64,000 nt of DNA from Corylus avellana (lineage: Eukaryota; Streptophyta; Magnoliopsida; Fagales; Betulaceae): contig NC_081547.1 in assembly GCF_901000735.1 (NCBI RefSeq), forward strand, positions 21,514,838-21,578,837. Direction: 5' to 3'. The notes below the pieces were generated by a model that saw nothing but the letters and a program-made list of their open reading frames with translations, was not told the origin of the DNA and made no database searches. Shown here piece by piece: positions 24,441 through 37,347 of this stretch. The first letter of the stretch is position 1, and each line of letters begins with the position of its first letter. The position numbers and the translations under genes are program-made.

Positions 24441-25864
24441 CTCCCAATCCTCCAATCGGTCTATGGTGGTGGCTTTAGGTTGAAGATCTAATACCATTAG
24501 GCGATGGTTTTGGGCAGAGGAGAGGCGGTGTTTCTTTTGTTACATTACGGTTTTTTTTTCCTCACAAAATCTGTTGTTCTCATGTTTATTGTATTTTGTT
24601 TTCTTAGCTGATGTATCACTTTTTTAGAGGATGCTGTAAAAGATGGGCTTTACATAGATCTGGCTTACGTAGATTTTACTACCGCATGTAAGCTGTTAAA
24701 AGAATAAAAAATAAATCAACCAAGCGTCGTCGTTTTTAGTGGTTCTTCACCAAAGTTTTTTAATTTCCTTCTCTCTCCCTCTCGCATGGTGCTCACAAGA
24801 TTGGGGCGCACACCTCTTTGGCCTTATATCGTCTACTCTTAATCTCCATTACACTAAAAAAAAAATTCTCCATTATTCAACGGTTTCACCCCTTGTACTT
24901 GCCTAGATCTCTCTCGAAACCTCAATCATATGGCATTCAGGCCTGAGGTGTCGAGATTTTTTCAATGTTTGAAAGGCTGGTGAGGAACAGAGACCCGTCT
25001 CCGTTCATAGTTCAGACCCTTCATCCTGGGCTTCGTTGGCCTAAGAAGAGACCCACAACCAGAGGACATCCTAGATCAAGAACCTAGAAACGCACATATA
25101 TGACATGGGTAAATCAAATGTTAAGCTTGTCGATCATGGAGGCCAGCAATTGATATCAGTTTTTAAATTCTATTTTTCTACTTTTAACTGAAATTATTCA
25201 TGTCAATTTGTTGAAGTGGTAAGAAATATACACAAGTGGTTGGGGAATCATGGGTCTTGCCCTGTTTGCAGGTTGTGGAATGATTTGGAATTATGCATTG
25301 TATGAAAGAGAAGGAAATGTAGAAAATGTCACCATTAAAATGACAACGCTTGGTTAAATTTTTTTTTGATTAAATTCGGGCCATTAGTTGGTTTAACAGC
25401 ATAACTACCGCACGTAGGCAGATCCGGCTTTACACCATATCCTGACAAAAGATATTCTCTTTTCACTATTTCCAAACAAGAGAGAGAATCCGATTGATTT
25501 TTTATGCTCAGCAAATTTGTTAACTATTGTAGTAGCTAGTCAAATAATTAGTTAAAATGACCAGCTACATCAGGCTTTTCAAGCTATATATTCACTTTTA
25601 TTATTTAATTTAAATATTTTTTTATTGCCTTTTTAATCATTCTCCAACATTCATATATTTGAAAATTTGTATTTTTTTAACGGTCATATTTTAAAAAAAT
25701 TGATATTTTCCCAATGGTCATATTTTTCAAAATTTATCTTTTTTCTTAACGTCATATATTCAAAACTTGTCTTTTCTTAACGGGGAGCTAGAATGAAGTA
25801 TTTTTGTGCGTTTGGGGAGACAATGAAAGGAAGAGAAGAGGAAAGAAGAAATTGAAAATAAATA

Positions 25865-25896
<32 letters not shown>

Positions 25897-26404
25897 GGGT
25901 TAAATACCTTATTCACGTATGTGGTTTAACTTCTTTATTTTTTAACCTCTAGGGTTTACTTTTTATAACAAGAGGTCCCTCTGATTTGCCTAAAGACGGA
26001 TATGGTTCTTCTGTCAAAATTTCGTCTAAAATTTGATGGAATGTCACGTCAGCACCAATCACAGTTTGACACATGTCCATATAATTAATTAATTAAAAAA
26101 TAATTTTTTNNNNNNNNNNNNNNNNNNNNNNNNNNNNNNNNNNNNNNNNNNNNNNNNNNNNNNNNNNNNNNNNNNNNNNNNNNNNNNNNNNNNNNNNNNN
26201 NNNNNNNNNTTAATTAATTATATAAGCACGTGTCAAACTGTGATTGGTGTTGGCGTTGTTCTGTCAAATTTTGGACGGAATTTTGATGGAGGGACCATCT
26301 TCGTCTTTAGGCAAACTAGAGGGATCTCTTGTGATAAAAAGTAAACTCTAAGAGTCAAAAAAATAAATAAGTTAAATCACATGGGTGAATAATGTATTTA
26401 ACCC
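25897..26404. mobile_element. Foldback (long inverted-repeat) MITE with gap in its loop
   Basis: The left arm starts GGGTTAAATACCTTATTCAC and the right arm ends as its reverse complement (GTGAATAATGTATTTAACCC). The arms are about 200 bp each and include matching AGTTTGCC / TAAAGACG and TGACACGTG-like stretches. The 100-N gap (26110-26209) lies exactly between the arms. No target duplication was resolved. Confidence 0.75.
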
Positions 26405-27402
26405 TTTTTATCATGAGAGGAAGAGAATTTATTTTTTACGGTTAATAACTTTTTTAATATCTGAGTTTACAGTTTTTTATTTTTTTTCTCCTTAAGTTTC
26501 TAAAACAATCTCAAATTGTACCTAAGGTATGAGAAAAGACTAAGTTGATACCTCCATCACACGTGTCACCATATAAACATGCCACGTGTCCTAAATTAAA
26601 AATAAATAATAATAATAATAATAACTAAATCTAAAAAAAAAAAAAAAAACAGAAATCCATGGGTGGCCATTTTGGTCATTGTAGGTAGCTGAGCCACCCT
26701 AAGGCCAGATTGGGGATAACGAACCATCCCAAAGGGCCCTTATATTAAGAGACTATGAAAGATTTGTATTAGCAACAAAAAAATACAATTAAAAATATAT
26801 TAATGGAGCCATGCAGTAACATGTTGAATAAGCCAGATCGATTATGTGGTCCAATATCTTATATATGTTCATTAATTTGAGGAAACACAGTTAATTGAGA
26901 GTGGGCATGATGCATGATGCATGATGGGGATTTGTTAATTGTAGTGAGTCAATGATGAGTTATGGGGGGCATGAGTCAATGATGAGTTGTGTGCGGGCAC
27001 GTTAGAAAGCTGGAATTTGGGGATGCAAATTAAGGATCCCATCGTCATGCCTTCCTCTCCTCACGTACCGTGTAAGGCTGTCCCCACGTTGCCAGCCAGA
27101 TTCCATACAGATGCCGGACTCACCAACACAAGTAAAACCAATTCAAAGTTGTTGTTTCATTCCTTTGCTTTTACTAACCATCCCAGCAACACCAATTCCC
27201 ACCTCTACCCTCTACTTTTTTTTTTTTCCTCTTTTCCTTTGCTTTTTGGGCAAAAAAAAAAAAAAAGTGTGACTGAGAACACAGCCTGGCCCACTCATTC
27301 CCATCAAGAGTCAAACCCATGCCCCAGTCATTTATCTAACCATAATAATTATCTTAAGTCACCTAACTATCACCTAATGTTTTTTGCATGGACTTTACTT
27401 CT
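26405..27402. other. Non-coding spacer
   Basis: AT-rich sequence. An open frame at 26987-27427 (146 codons) contains low-complexity Phe/Leu runs, shows no family motif and runs into the duplicated block. I do not call it a gene. Nothing else could be recognised. Confidence 0.4.
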
Positions 27403-30400
27403 ATTATTTTTACTGTTCCAAGGGTAAGGTTGAGGCAGAGCCCTAGTGTCTGTCTTATAGCACTAGTAAGTAACACTTTTTTTATAACTTTTTTCCTTTT
27501 TTAAAGGATGAATTCATTCTTTTTATAATCATTTTTATAGTAAATGGATGATACCATTAAATTTGTCAAAGGTTCACACGAGTTCACAAATCTAATGGTT
27601 GATATATTGAATTTGTACGTAGGATAAGATGAGAAAAATATTAACATGAATCTTCATCTACTTAAATATAGAAAAAATCTCAAAAAAAATCACAAAAAGT
27701 CACATGCAGCAACTTCTCTATTGCTTCTTTAAACATTGACAATAGTACAGTGCTAGTGCTAGTGCTACCAAATGCATTGGGAAGCACTTTAGCTTTCATA
27801 TAGCCTCCCTATCTATTATTTTAACACTAAATATTTATTTCTCCTCTGTCCTCTTTTTGCCTTCATGGGGATTGTGTTAAAATTTTATAAAAAATATGAG
27901 GGTAGATAAAAGAAAAAAAAAACTTGAATTTTGTAAAGAAATTATATTTTAATAGTATAGAAAAAAAATAATGTATAGTAGAGTGAATTTAGATTAAGAA
28001 GAAAAAATAGTTTTGTTCTCTAATTTTTTATTTTTTATTTCTTAAAAAAAAAAACTGCTGCTACTATTCTTACAAATTAATTATTTAAAGTGTAAAAGAA
28101 ATATGATTCTATATATAATAAAAACACTATTGAAAATGCCCCAATGATTCTATGGCCCCATTGTTGTAGATGAGTATTTTGTTCCATCATTTTGCAAGGA
28201 ATGTAATGTCTTTGTCTGGTAGATGGAGACAAATTCCATTTCCTGTTGATTTCGACAGTGATAACATGTTCATGTGGTTGGTGCCCCCATTCCTCCTACC
28301 ATGATTGTTTTAAAATTTCAAAAGGTCTTATTTAAAAAATAATAAATTTAAAATATTCAATTTAAAAATATAATTAAATTTTTGATAAAATTACAATTTA
28401 ATTTTTAAAATATAATTTTACTGGACTCTATATGGATGTCTAAATCACCATCAACTTTGATTGAATTTCTTTTGGGCTAATCATTCATGCTTTTGTCCAC
28501 ATTTCCTATGTATTAAAAATTTGCGGGCCCTTGTTGGCTATTTTGTCTCGTTTGTGAAACTTTTTGAAAGAAGTTCATCGCAGCACTAATAAATTACCTA
28601 CTTTCCGTTGACTCGAGGAATATGCAAATAGAATTGAAGTACTTAAATCAATGGACTTCTCCTATTAAATGGAGCAATGGAGATATTTCTTTTACGTGTA
28701 ATAGTAATGATAGAGACCATCTTTTTATTTTATTTTTTTTATTTTTTTAAAGTTAATATGACTTTCAAAATTATCATTGGATCAAAACTCAAGTATGATT
28801 CATCTAAAATTTAATGGTGATTTTAAAAGTCACATCAGCTTTAGAAGGATAAAAAGATGATCTCTAACATTACTCTTCTTTTAAATTAGTTTAGAAGAAA
28901 TATCTTACAACTTATTTAAAATAGTGTCAAGGGTCTATAAATATTTAAAACGTTAGTCTAAGTTAGTAAACTGCAATTAATGAATTTAAGAATTTAATGT
29001 GCGTTTTAAATGTTTATAAACACTTTGCACTATTTTAAATGTATTGGAGGATATTTTCTCCACACTGGTTTAAAGGAAATTTATGTCCCTAAGAGCGAGC
29101 ATTCACAATGGAAGAAACAAACTTTTATGCAAAATGGCTCATCAAAACTCACTTTTATCTAGTTTAGCTAATAAATTTTTTAATGCATCTACATCCAATT
29201 AGCTATATTTCTATCTATTATATTAAAATAATATTTATTTTTAATTTTTTTATTAATTTTAATTCAAAAAACCATTTTCATGGAAAAAAAAAAAAAAAAC
29301 ACCAAAAACAACCACTCACCCCTTGAAATGTGGGAAAAGATTTGGAAAAAAGATAAAACAAATTAGAGAAACATTAAAAAGTAAAATAACTTCCTTAAAA
29401 AGTGCTGTTACATTTAGCTTTTCTTTTGGCTAATCCAATGTAGGAGAGTTTTTACAAATTTGAAGAGTCATTTTAGATAAAAGTAACATTTGGCTCTTCT
29501 ATTGTGAATGTTCTAATAAATTATCCCTTGAAGTTAAAAACTTACAATCAATTTATTGTTCCACTTCAAATGTTTTGTCTTTGTCTCAGAAAAAAAAAAA
29601 ATCTTTTCATTACAAATAAGTGAAAAGAAAGATAAATAGAAAAAGTGATAAATCATATTTCATTATTTGGCACTATTTTAAATGAAATGTCATAGAAAAA
29701 ATTCTTATTATTTCAAATGATTTATCACTTTTTTTTGTGGTTTTTATTTTTTATTTTTTTATAGACAATTAATTGTTCATGTTTGTATACACTTGATACT
29801 ATTTTAAATGAACTTTTCATTTGAATACTCCTTTGAAAAGTCTTCAAAGTGCATAAATTTTGATTATTTGGATTGTGCATTAGATATAAGTTCATCTCAA
29901 TGAGTTTTTAATATCCTCCATTTTTTTGTCCACATCATATTTCATTACAAATCACTCTTTATAACTTTTCATTTTTCTCTTCATTTTTTCCTTTTTAAGT
30001 CTTATTATTTCAGGTTCCTGAATTAAGTCATAATTTATTCTATATCTAATAAGTGATAGAAAACAGTTTTAAACTAAATTTTACAAATAGAAAAAAGTGC
30101 TCTAATTAAAATAGTAAATTATACAAAAAGACTTGATTCTTCTCGAAATGCATGTATTACTTAAAAAATTTATTAATGTTACAGTTGTTTATGCATAAAT
30201 AATTTTTTTAGAATTAAATTGATAATAGCAAATTTTAAATCGACAATGTCACAAGAAAGATAAATGAATTGGCCATATTATCAATTGAAAATGAGATGTT
30301 AGAATAACTTAAATATAAAAACTTATTTAGAAATTTTGTATCTCAAAAGCGAAAATAATGATTTTTAAATTAAAAAAAATATAACATGATTAATATTTAA

Positions 30401-30760
30401 ATATAAAAGAGGCCTCACTTAAACTTGTCGCCTTAGGCGTCAACATCCATTGAGCCGTCCCTGGATATGGATATAATAGCTTTTAATATAAATTTTTGGG
30501 TAAATATCTTATAAATCCCTGAGTTAACGCGCCAAAACAGAAAACTCCCTATTTTTTTTTTTTCCGAATTTTTACTCACTGGCTTAATCGAAAAGGCAAA
30601 TTAACCCCTACCATTACATTTTTCCCTAAATATTTAATGCCCGTCAATCCCAACTAAACTCATTGTTTTGACATATAAGCATATTAATTTTTTATTATTA
30701 CTTTAATTTAAAAATTAAATCAAAAAATATAAATAAAATTGAAGGGTTTGCCAGAAAGCC
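27403..30760. repeat. Segmental tandem duplication, copy 1
   Basis: Starts at ATTATTTTTACTGTTCCAAG and matches 30925-35194 base for base apart from scattered substitutions and homopolymer-length changes. It has no long ORF. It includes an hAT-like terminus near 30463 (CAGGGACGGCTCAATGG on the minus strand) and the left arm of a foldback element starting at 30498. It is cut by the gap at 30761. It keeps the unoccupied site of the Mutator-like element (30164-30172). Confidence 0.93.
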
Positions 30761-32924
30761 NNNNNNNNNNNNNNNNNNNNNNNNNNNNNNNNNNNNNNNN
30801 NNNNNNNNNNNNNNNNNNNNNNNNNNNNNNNNNNNNNNNNNNNNNNNNNNNNNNNNNNNNCCAACCAATCCCTTTGAGGAGACTTGACATTTTTTTAATT
30901 TTTTTTTTATTATTATATGTTGTAATTATTTTTACTGTTCCAAGGGTAAGGTTGAGGCAGAGCCCTAGTGTCTGTCTTATAGCACTAGTAAGTAACACTT
31001 TTTTTATAACTTTTTTCCTTTTTTAAAGGATGAATTCATTCTTTTTATAATCATTTTTATAGTAAATGGATGATACCATTAAATTTGTCAAGGGTTCACA
31101 CGAGTTCACAAATCTAATGGTTGATATATTGAATTTGTACGTAGGATAAGATGAGAAAAATATCAACATGAATCTTCATCTACTTAAATATAGAAAAAAT
31201 CTCAAAAAAAATCACAAAAAGCCACATGCAGCAACTTCTCTATTGCTTCTTTAAACATTGACAATAGTACAGTGCTAGTGCTACCAAATGCATTGGGTAG
31301 CACTTTAGCTTTCATATAGCCTCCCTATCTATTATTTTAACACTAAATATTTATTTCTCCTCTCTCCTCTTTTTGCCTTCATGGGGATTGTGTTAAAATT
31401 TTATAAAAAATATGAGGGTAGATAAAAGAAAAAAAAAACTTGAATTTTGTAAAGAAATTATATTTTAATAGTATAGAAAAAAATAATGTATAGTAGAGTG
31501 AATTTAGATTAAGAAGAAAAAATAGTTTTGTTCTCTAATTTTTTATTTTTTATTTCTTAAAAAAAAAAAAAACTGCTGCTACTATTCTTACAAATTAATT
31601 ATTTAAAGTGTAAAAGAAATATGATTCTATATATAATAAAAACACTATTGAAAATGCCCCAATGATTCTATGGCCCCATTGTTGTAGATGAGTATTTTGT
31701 TCCATCATTTTGCAAGGAATGTAATGTCTTTGTCTGGTAGATGGAGACAAATTCCATTTCCTGTTGATTTCGACAGTGATAACATGTTCATGTGGTTGGT
31801 GCCCCCATTCCTCCTACCATGATTGTTTTAAAATTTCAAAAGGTCTTATTTAAAAAATAATAAATTTAAAATATTCAATTTAAAAATATAATTAAATTTT
31901 TGATAAAATTACAATTTAATTTTTAAAATATAATTTTACTGGACTCTATATGGATGTCTAAATCACCATCAACTTTGATTGAATTTCTTTTGGGCTAATC
32001 ATTCATGCTTTTGTCCACATTTCCTATGTATTAAAAATTTGCGGGCCCTTGTTGGCTATTTTGTCTCGTTTGTGAAACTTTTTGAAAGAAGTTCATCGCA
32101 GCACTAATAAATTACCTACTTTCCGTTGACTCGAGGAATATGCAAATAGAATTGAAGTACTTAAATCAATGGACTTCTCCTATTAAATGGAGCAATGGAG
32201 ATATTTCTTTTACGTGTAATAGTAATGATAGAGACCATCTTTTTATTTTATTTTTTTTATTTTTTTAAAGTTAATATGACTTTCAAAATTATCATTGGAT
32301 CAAAACTCAAGTATGATTCATCTAAAATTTAATGGTGATTTTAAAAGTCACATCAGCTTTAGAAGGATAAAAAGATGATCTCTAACATTACTCTTCTTTT
32401 AAATTAGTTTAGAAGAAATATCTTACAACTTATTTAAAATAGTGTCAAGGGTCTATAAATATTTAAAACGTTAGTCTAAGTTAGTAAACTGCAATTAATG
32501 AATTTAAGAATTTAATGTGCGTTTTAAATGTTTATAAACACTTTGCACTATTTTAAATGTATTGGAGGATATTTTCTCCACACTGGTTTAAAGGAAATTT
32601 ATGTCCCTAAGAGCGAGCATTCACAATGGAAGAGACAAATTTTTATGCAAAATGGCTCATCAAAACTCACTTTTATCTAGTTTAGCTAATAAATTTTTTA
32701 ATGCATCTACATCCAATTAGCTATATTTCTATCTATTCTATTAAAATAATATTTATTTTTAATTTTTTTATTAATTTTAATTCAAAAAACCATTTTCATG
32801 GAAAAAAAAAAACACCAAAAACAACCACTCACCGCTTGAAATGTGGGAAAAGATTTGGAAAAAAGATAAAACAAATTAGAGAAACATTAAAAAGTAAAAT
32901 AACTTCCTTAAAAAGTGCTGTTAC

Positions 32925-33202
32925 ATTTAGCTTTTCTTTTGGCTAATCCAATGTAGGAGAGTTTTTACAAATTTGAAGAGTCATTTTAGATAAAAGTAAC
33001 ATTTGGCTCTTCTATTGTGAATGTTCTAATAAATTATCCCTTGAAGTTAAAAACTTACAATCAATTTAGCTTTTCTTTTGGCTAATCCAATGTAGGAGAG
33101 TGTTTACAAATTTGAAGAGTCATTTTAGATAAAAGTAACATTTGGCTCTTCCATTATGAATGCTCTAATAAATTATCCCTTGAAGTTAAAAACTTACAAT
33201 CA
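32925..33202. repeat. 139-bp direct tandem repeat specific to copy 2
   Basis: ATTTAGCTTTTCTTTTGGCT begins at 32925 and again at 33064. The two units are nearly identical through ACTTACAATCA. Copy 1 has only one unit (from about 29414). Confidence 0.9.
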
Positions 33203-33816
33203 ATTTATTGTTCCACTTCAAATGTTTTGTCTTTGTCTCAGAAAAAAAAAATTATTTTCATTACAAATAAGTGAAAAGAAAGATAAATAGAAAAAGTGAT
33301 AAATCATATTTCATTATTTGGCACTATTTTAAATGAAATGTCATAGAAAAAAGTCTTATTATTTCAAATGATTTATCACATTTTTTTTTGTGGTTTTTAT
33401 TTTTTATTTTTTTATAGACAATTAACTGTTCATGTTTGTATACATTTGATACTATTTTAAATGAACTTTTCATTTGAATACTCCTTTCAAAAGTCTTCAA
33501 AGTGCATAAATTTTGATTATTTGGATTGTGCATTAGATATAAGTTCATCTCAATGAGTTTTTAATATCCTCCATTTTTTTGTCCACATCATATTTCATTA
33601 CAAATCACTCTTTATAACTTTTCATTTTTCTCTTCATTTTTTCCTTTTTAAGTCTTATTATTTCAGGTTCCTGAATTAAGTCATAATTTATTCTATATCT
33701 AATAAGCGATAGAAAACAATTTTAAACTAAATTTTACAAATAGAAAAAAGTGCTCTAATTAACATAGTGAATTATACAAAAAGACTTGATTCTTCTCGAA
33801 ATGCATGTATTACTTA

Positions 33817-34606
33817 AAAAATTTAGGGGAAACTTCAGAAAGCCCCCCTTAACTTCCAGCCGTTTTGATAAGCACCCCCTAAATTTCTAAAATTCTCACT
33901 TAGGCCTCCTGAACTTTGGTTTGCTCTCACTTTGGACCCTTTTAATGTTAAAGTCAAACAATTTGACTTTTTATACCCATTTTACCCTCCCCCAAAACTA
34001 CGTCGTTTTGTGTCCTAAAACTTCAACACCTATCTAGTCAAAAACGACGTCGTTTTAGGTATTAATTTTTTTTTTTTTAGAAAAAAAAAGGAAATCGAGG
34101 TGGCTCCAGCCACCCCTTGGCCAAAATGGGGTGGCCGGACCACCCCATTTTTAATGGCCGTACCGTCACGAGGGGTGGTGGTGCCCATACACCGTGGCCA
34201 CCCCCTTGGTAAAAACAAAAACAAAAAAAGGGGTCGGTGCTGCGGGGTGGTCAGGAATTTTATTCACGATCCCTTTTGGCGGTGTTTGAAACCACCGATT
34301 TGAATTTTATTTATTTACATATTTATTTTTTAATATTTTGCTTTTTTTTTTTTTTAATATTATGCTCAAAACAACGTCGTTTTGAGTTGGGTGGTGATGT
34401 AGTTTTGAAGCCCAAAACGGTGTAATTGTGGTTGAGGGTAAAATTGGTATAAAAAGTCAAATTGTTTGACTTTAACGTTAAAAGGGTTCAAAGTGAGAGC
34501 AAATAAAAGTTCAGGGAGCCTAAGTGAGAGTTTTGAAAATTCAGGGGGTGCTTGTCAAAACAACTGGAAGTTCAGGAGGGCTTTCTGAAGTTTCTCCAAA
34601 AATTTA
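33817..34606. mobile_element. Non-autonomous Mutator-like element with 9-bp target duplication
   Basis: The element 33826-34597 (772 bp) is flanked by AAAAATTTA at 33817-33825 and 34598-34606. The terminal inverted repeats extend about 160 bp. They begin GGGGAAACTTCAGAAAGCCC on the left and, reading inward from the right, GGAGAAACTTCAGAAAGCCC. Internal stretches such as TCAAACAATTTGACTTTTTA also match between arms. Long inverted repeats with a 9-bp duplication are diagnostic of Mutator-like elements. The short GC-richer centre (34085-34270) has no transposase. Confidence 0.93.
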
Positions 34607-34931
34607 TTAATGTTACAGTTGTTTATGCATAAATAATTTTTTTAGAATTAAATTGATAATATCAAATTTTAAATCGACAATGTCACAAGAAAGATAAATG
34701 AATTGGCCATATTATCAATTGAAAATGAGATGTTAGAATAACTTAAATATAAAAACTTATTTAGAAATTTTGTATCTCAAAAGCGAAAATAATGATTTTT
34801 AAATTAAAAAAAATATAACATGATTAATATTTAAATATAAAAGAGGCCTCACTTAAACTTGTCGCCTTAGGCGTCAACATCCATTGAGCCGTCCCTGGAT
34901 ATGGATATAATAGCTTTTAATATAAATTTTT

Positions 34932-35503
34932 GGGTAAATATCTTATAAATCCCTGAGTTAACGCGCCAAAACAGAAAACTCCCTATTTTTTTTTTTTCCG
35001 AATTTTTACTCACTGGCTTAATCGAAAAGGCAAATTAACCCCTACCATTACATTTTTCCCTAAATATTTAATGCCCGTCAATCCCAACTAAACTCATTGT
35101 TTTGACATATAAGCATATTAATTTTTTATTATTACTTTAATTTAAAAATTAAATCAAAAAATATAAATAAAATTGAAGGGTTTGCCAGAAAGCCACCCTT
35201 AACCTATGGGGTGGCTTGCGACCACCCCTGAAGGGGAAAGCCACCCTTTCATTTTTATTTTTATTTTTTATTTTTAGATTTAATTTTTAAATTAAACTAA
35301 TAAAAAATTAATATGCTAATGTGGCAAAACGGCGTGTTTGGTTGGGATTGACGAAAATATTTGGGAAAAAATGTAACGATAGGGGTTAATTTGCTTTTTT
35401 GATTGACACAGAGATTAACAATTTGAAAAAAAAAAAAAAAAAAAAGGTTTAGGGAGTTTTCTGTTTTGGTACGTTGATTCAGGGATTTATAAGATATATA
35501 CCC
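34932..35503. mobile_element. Foldback MITE, probably Mutator-like
   Basis: The left end GGGTAAATATCTTATAAATC and the right end GATTTATAAGATATATACCC are inverted, with arms of about 200 bp. Flanking nonamers TAAATTTTT and TAAAGTTTT differ at one base, which suggests an old 9-bp target duplication. The same element begins at 30498 in the first duplicated copy but is lost in the gap. Confidence 0.75.
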
Positions 35504-36964
35504 TAAAGTTTTTTTTATAAATTGAGGTAACAATTTGTAAGAACTTATGCTTTAGGAAAAAGATGAGAATAAGGAAGAGAGACTTAGAGAATTAAGGTGG
35601 TTCGGTCTATGGCCTACGTCCACACAACAATAATTATAATTCTTATTATTGTCTCTTGAACTCTTGTAACTATTGTCTCTTTAACTCTTATAACTTTTGT
35701 CTTAATACAGTTTACGTAATACTTATCACGTTAGTCACTATACAATCAAATTTACCTGTTAAATTTTGTTTCATGTGAAGAAAGTTACGGTAAAAGTTAT
35801 AATATCCTAAACATTTTCTGAATTATTTAGGGTATTCTCTTAAATACATTTCTTTGAACCATAATTTTGAAAAATATGATAAATAGGGAGGTGACAAATA
35901 TTGAATTGTTAAAAATAAATATTGTAATAAACTTCCAAATGATAAAATCTGAATAACTTAATTTCAAAACAATGATTGAGATTCAAGGAAATTTACTAAA
36001 CATGAGTAGTTTCCTTCTTTACGAAAAAGAAAACCATAAAAGTTTAAAGGCCTCATTTGACAATGTTTTTTTTTTTTNNNNNNNNNNNNNNNNNNNNNNN
36101 NNNNNNNNNNNNNNNNNNNNNNNNNNNNNNNNNNNNNNNNNNNNNNNNNNNNNNNNNNNNNNNNNNNNNNNNNNNNNNNNNNNNNNNNNNNNNNNNNNNN
36201 NNNNNNNNNNNNNNNNNNNNNNNNNNNNNNNNNNNNNNNNNNNNNNNNNNNNNNNNNNNNNNNNNNNNNNNNNNNNNNNNNNNNNNNNNNNNNNNNNNNN
36301 NNNNNNNNNNNNNNNNNNNNNNNNNNNNNNNNNNNNNNNNNNNNNNNNNNNNNNNNNNNNNNNNNNNNNNNNNNNNNNNNNNNNNNNNNNNNNNNNNNNN
36401 NNNNNNNNNNNNNNNNNNNNNNNNNNNNNNNNNNNNNNNNNNNNNNNNNNNNNNNNNNNNNNNNNNNNNNNNNNNNNNNNNNNNNNNNNNNNNNNNNNNN
36501 NNNNNNNNNNNNNNNNNNNNNNNNNNNNNNNNNNNNNNNNNNNNNNNNNNNNNNNNNNNNNNNNNNNNNNNNNNNNNNNNNNNNNNNNNNNNNNNNNNNN
36601 NNNNNNNNNNNNNNNNNNNNNNNNNNNNNNNNNNNNNNNNNNNNNNNNNNNNNNNNNNNNNNNNNNNNNNNNNNNNNNNNNNNNNNNNNNNNNNNNNNNN
36701 NNNNNNNNNNNNNNNNNNNNNNNNNNNNNNNNNNNNNNNNNNNNNNNNNNNNNNNNNNNNNNNNNNNNNNNNNNNNNNNNNNNNNNNNNNNNNNNNNNNN
36801 NNNNNNNNNNNNNNNNNNNNNNNNNNNNNNNNNNNNNNNNNNNNNNNNNNNNNNNNNNNNNNNNNNNNNNNNNNNNNNNNNNNNNNNNNNNNNNNNNNNN
36901 NNNNNNNNNNNNNNNNNNNNNNNNNNNNNNNNNNNNNNNNNNNNNNNNNNNNNNNNNNNNNNNN
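35504..36964. other. Non-coding sequence and 887-base gap
   Basis: 35504-36077 is AT-rich with a run typical of plant retroelement repeats (GGTGGTTCGGTCTATGGCC near 35598) but no coding capacity. 36078-36964 is unknown sequence. Open frames that cross it consist of N's and mean nothing. Confidence 0.5.
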
Positions 36965-37076
36965 TCATCCCAACCGTACCAAAGCTGGAGCCTGGATGGG
37001 AGTTGTTCATCTCAGTTGAAATTTTCAGCTCGTTTCAACCAATGCATGCAATTGGAGTTGGTACGGTTGGGATGAC
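36965..37076. repeat. Inverted repeat able to form a hairpin
   Basis: TCATCCCAACCGTACCAA at 36965-36982 is the exact reverse complement of TTGGTACGGTTGGGATGA, about 75 bases further on. Further pairing inside the loop looks weak. It could be the end of a transposon hidden in the adjoining gap or a small-RNA hairpin. The sequence alone does not decide. Confidence 0.7.
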
Positions 37077-37307
37077 CATCACCTTCACATGGAAAATTTC
37101 AAAACAAAAATGCCCTGCAATGTCAAAGGACAGGCTGCCATGGGTCTCCTCACCTATTCACATCCAGATGCCTTCTTCTCGAGGGATTATATATATATAT
37201 ATTGAAAACAGTTTCTTCTCTAGTATTGTCCTACAAAACTTTGGTAACATCAACATTACTTTTCCAGAATTCTATGAACTAATTGGTAGCATGCAATTGT
37301 CTCATAT

Positions 37308-37347
37308 ATATATATATATATATATATNNNNNNNNNNNNNNNNNNNN

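Larger units (their letters stand above)
30925..35194. repeat. Segmental tandem duplication, copy 2
   Basis: Second copy of 27403-30760, offset 3522 at its start. It is longer because of a 772-bp Mutator-like insertion plus its 9-bp target duplication, and a 139-bp internal tandem repeat (32925-33202). No gene is recognisable. The duplicated block continues into the foldback element at 34932-35503, so the right edge of the duplication cannot be fixed because copy 1 ends in N's. Confidence 0.93.

Noticed and set aside
26987..27427. 146-codon open frame
   Set aside because: Low-complexity Phe/Leu and Ser runs, no domain, frame enters a duplicated non-coding block. Probably chance.
36057..37075. 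Three open frames of over 300 codons
   Set aside because: Almost entirely composed of N's; artefacts of the 887-base gap.
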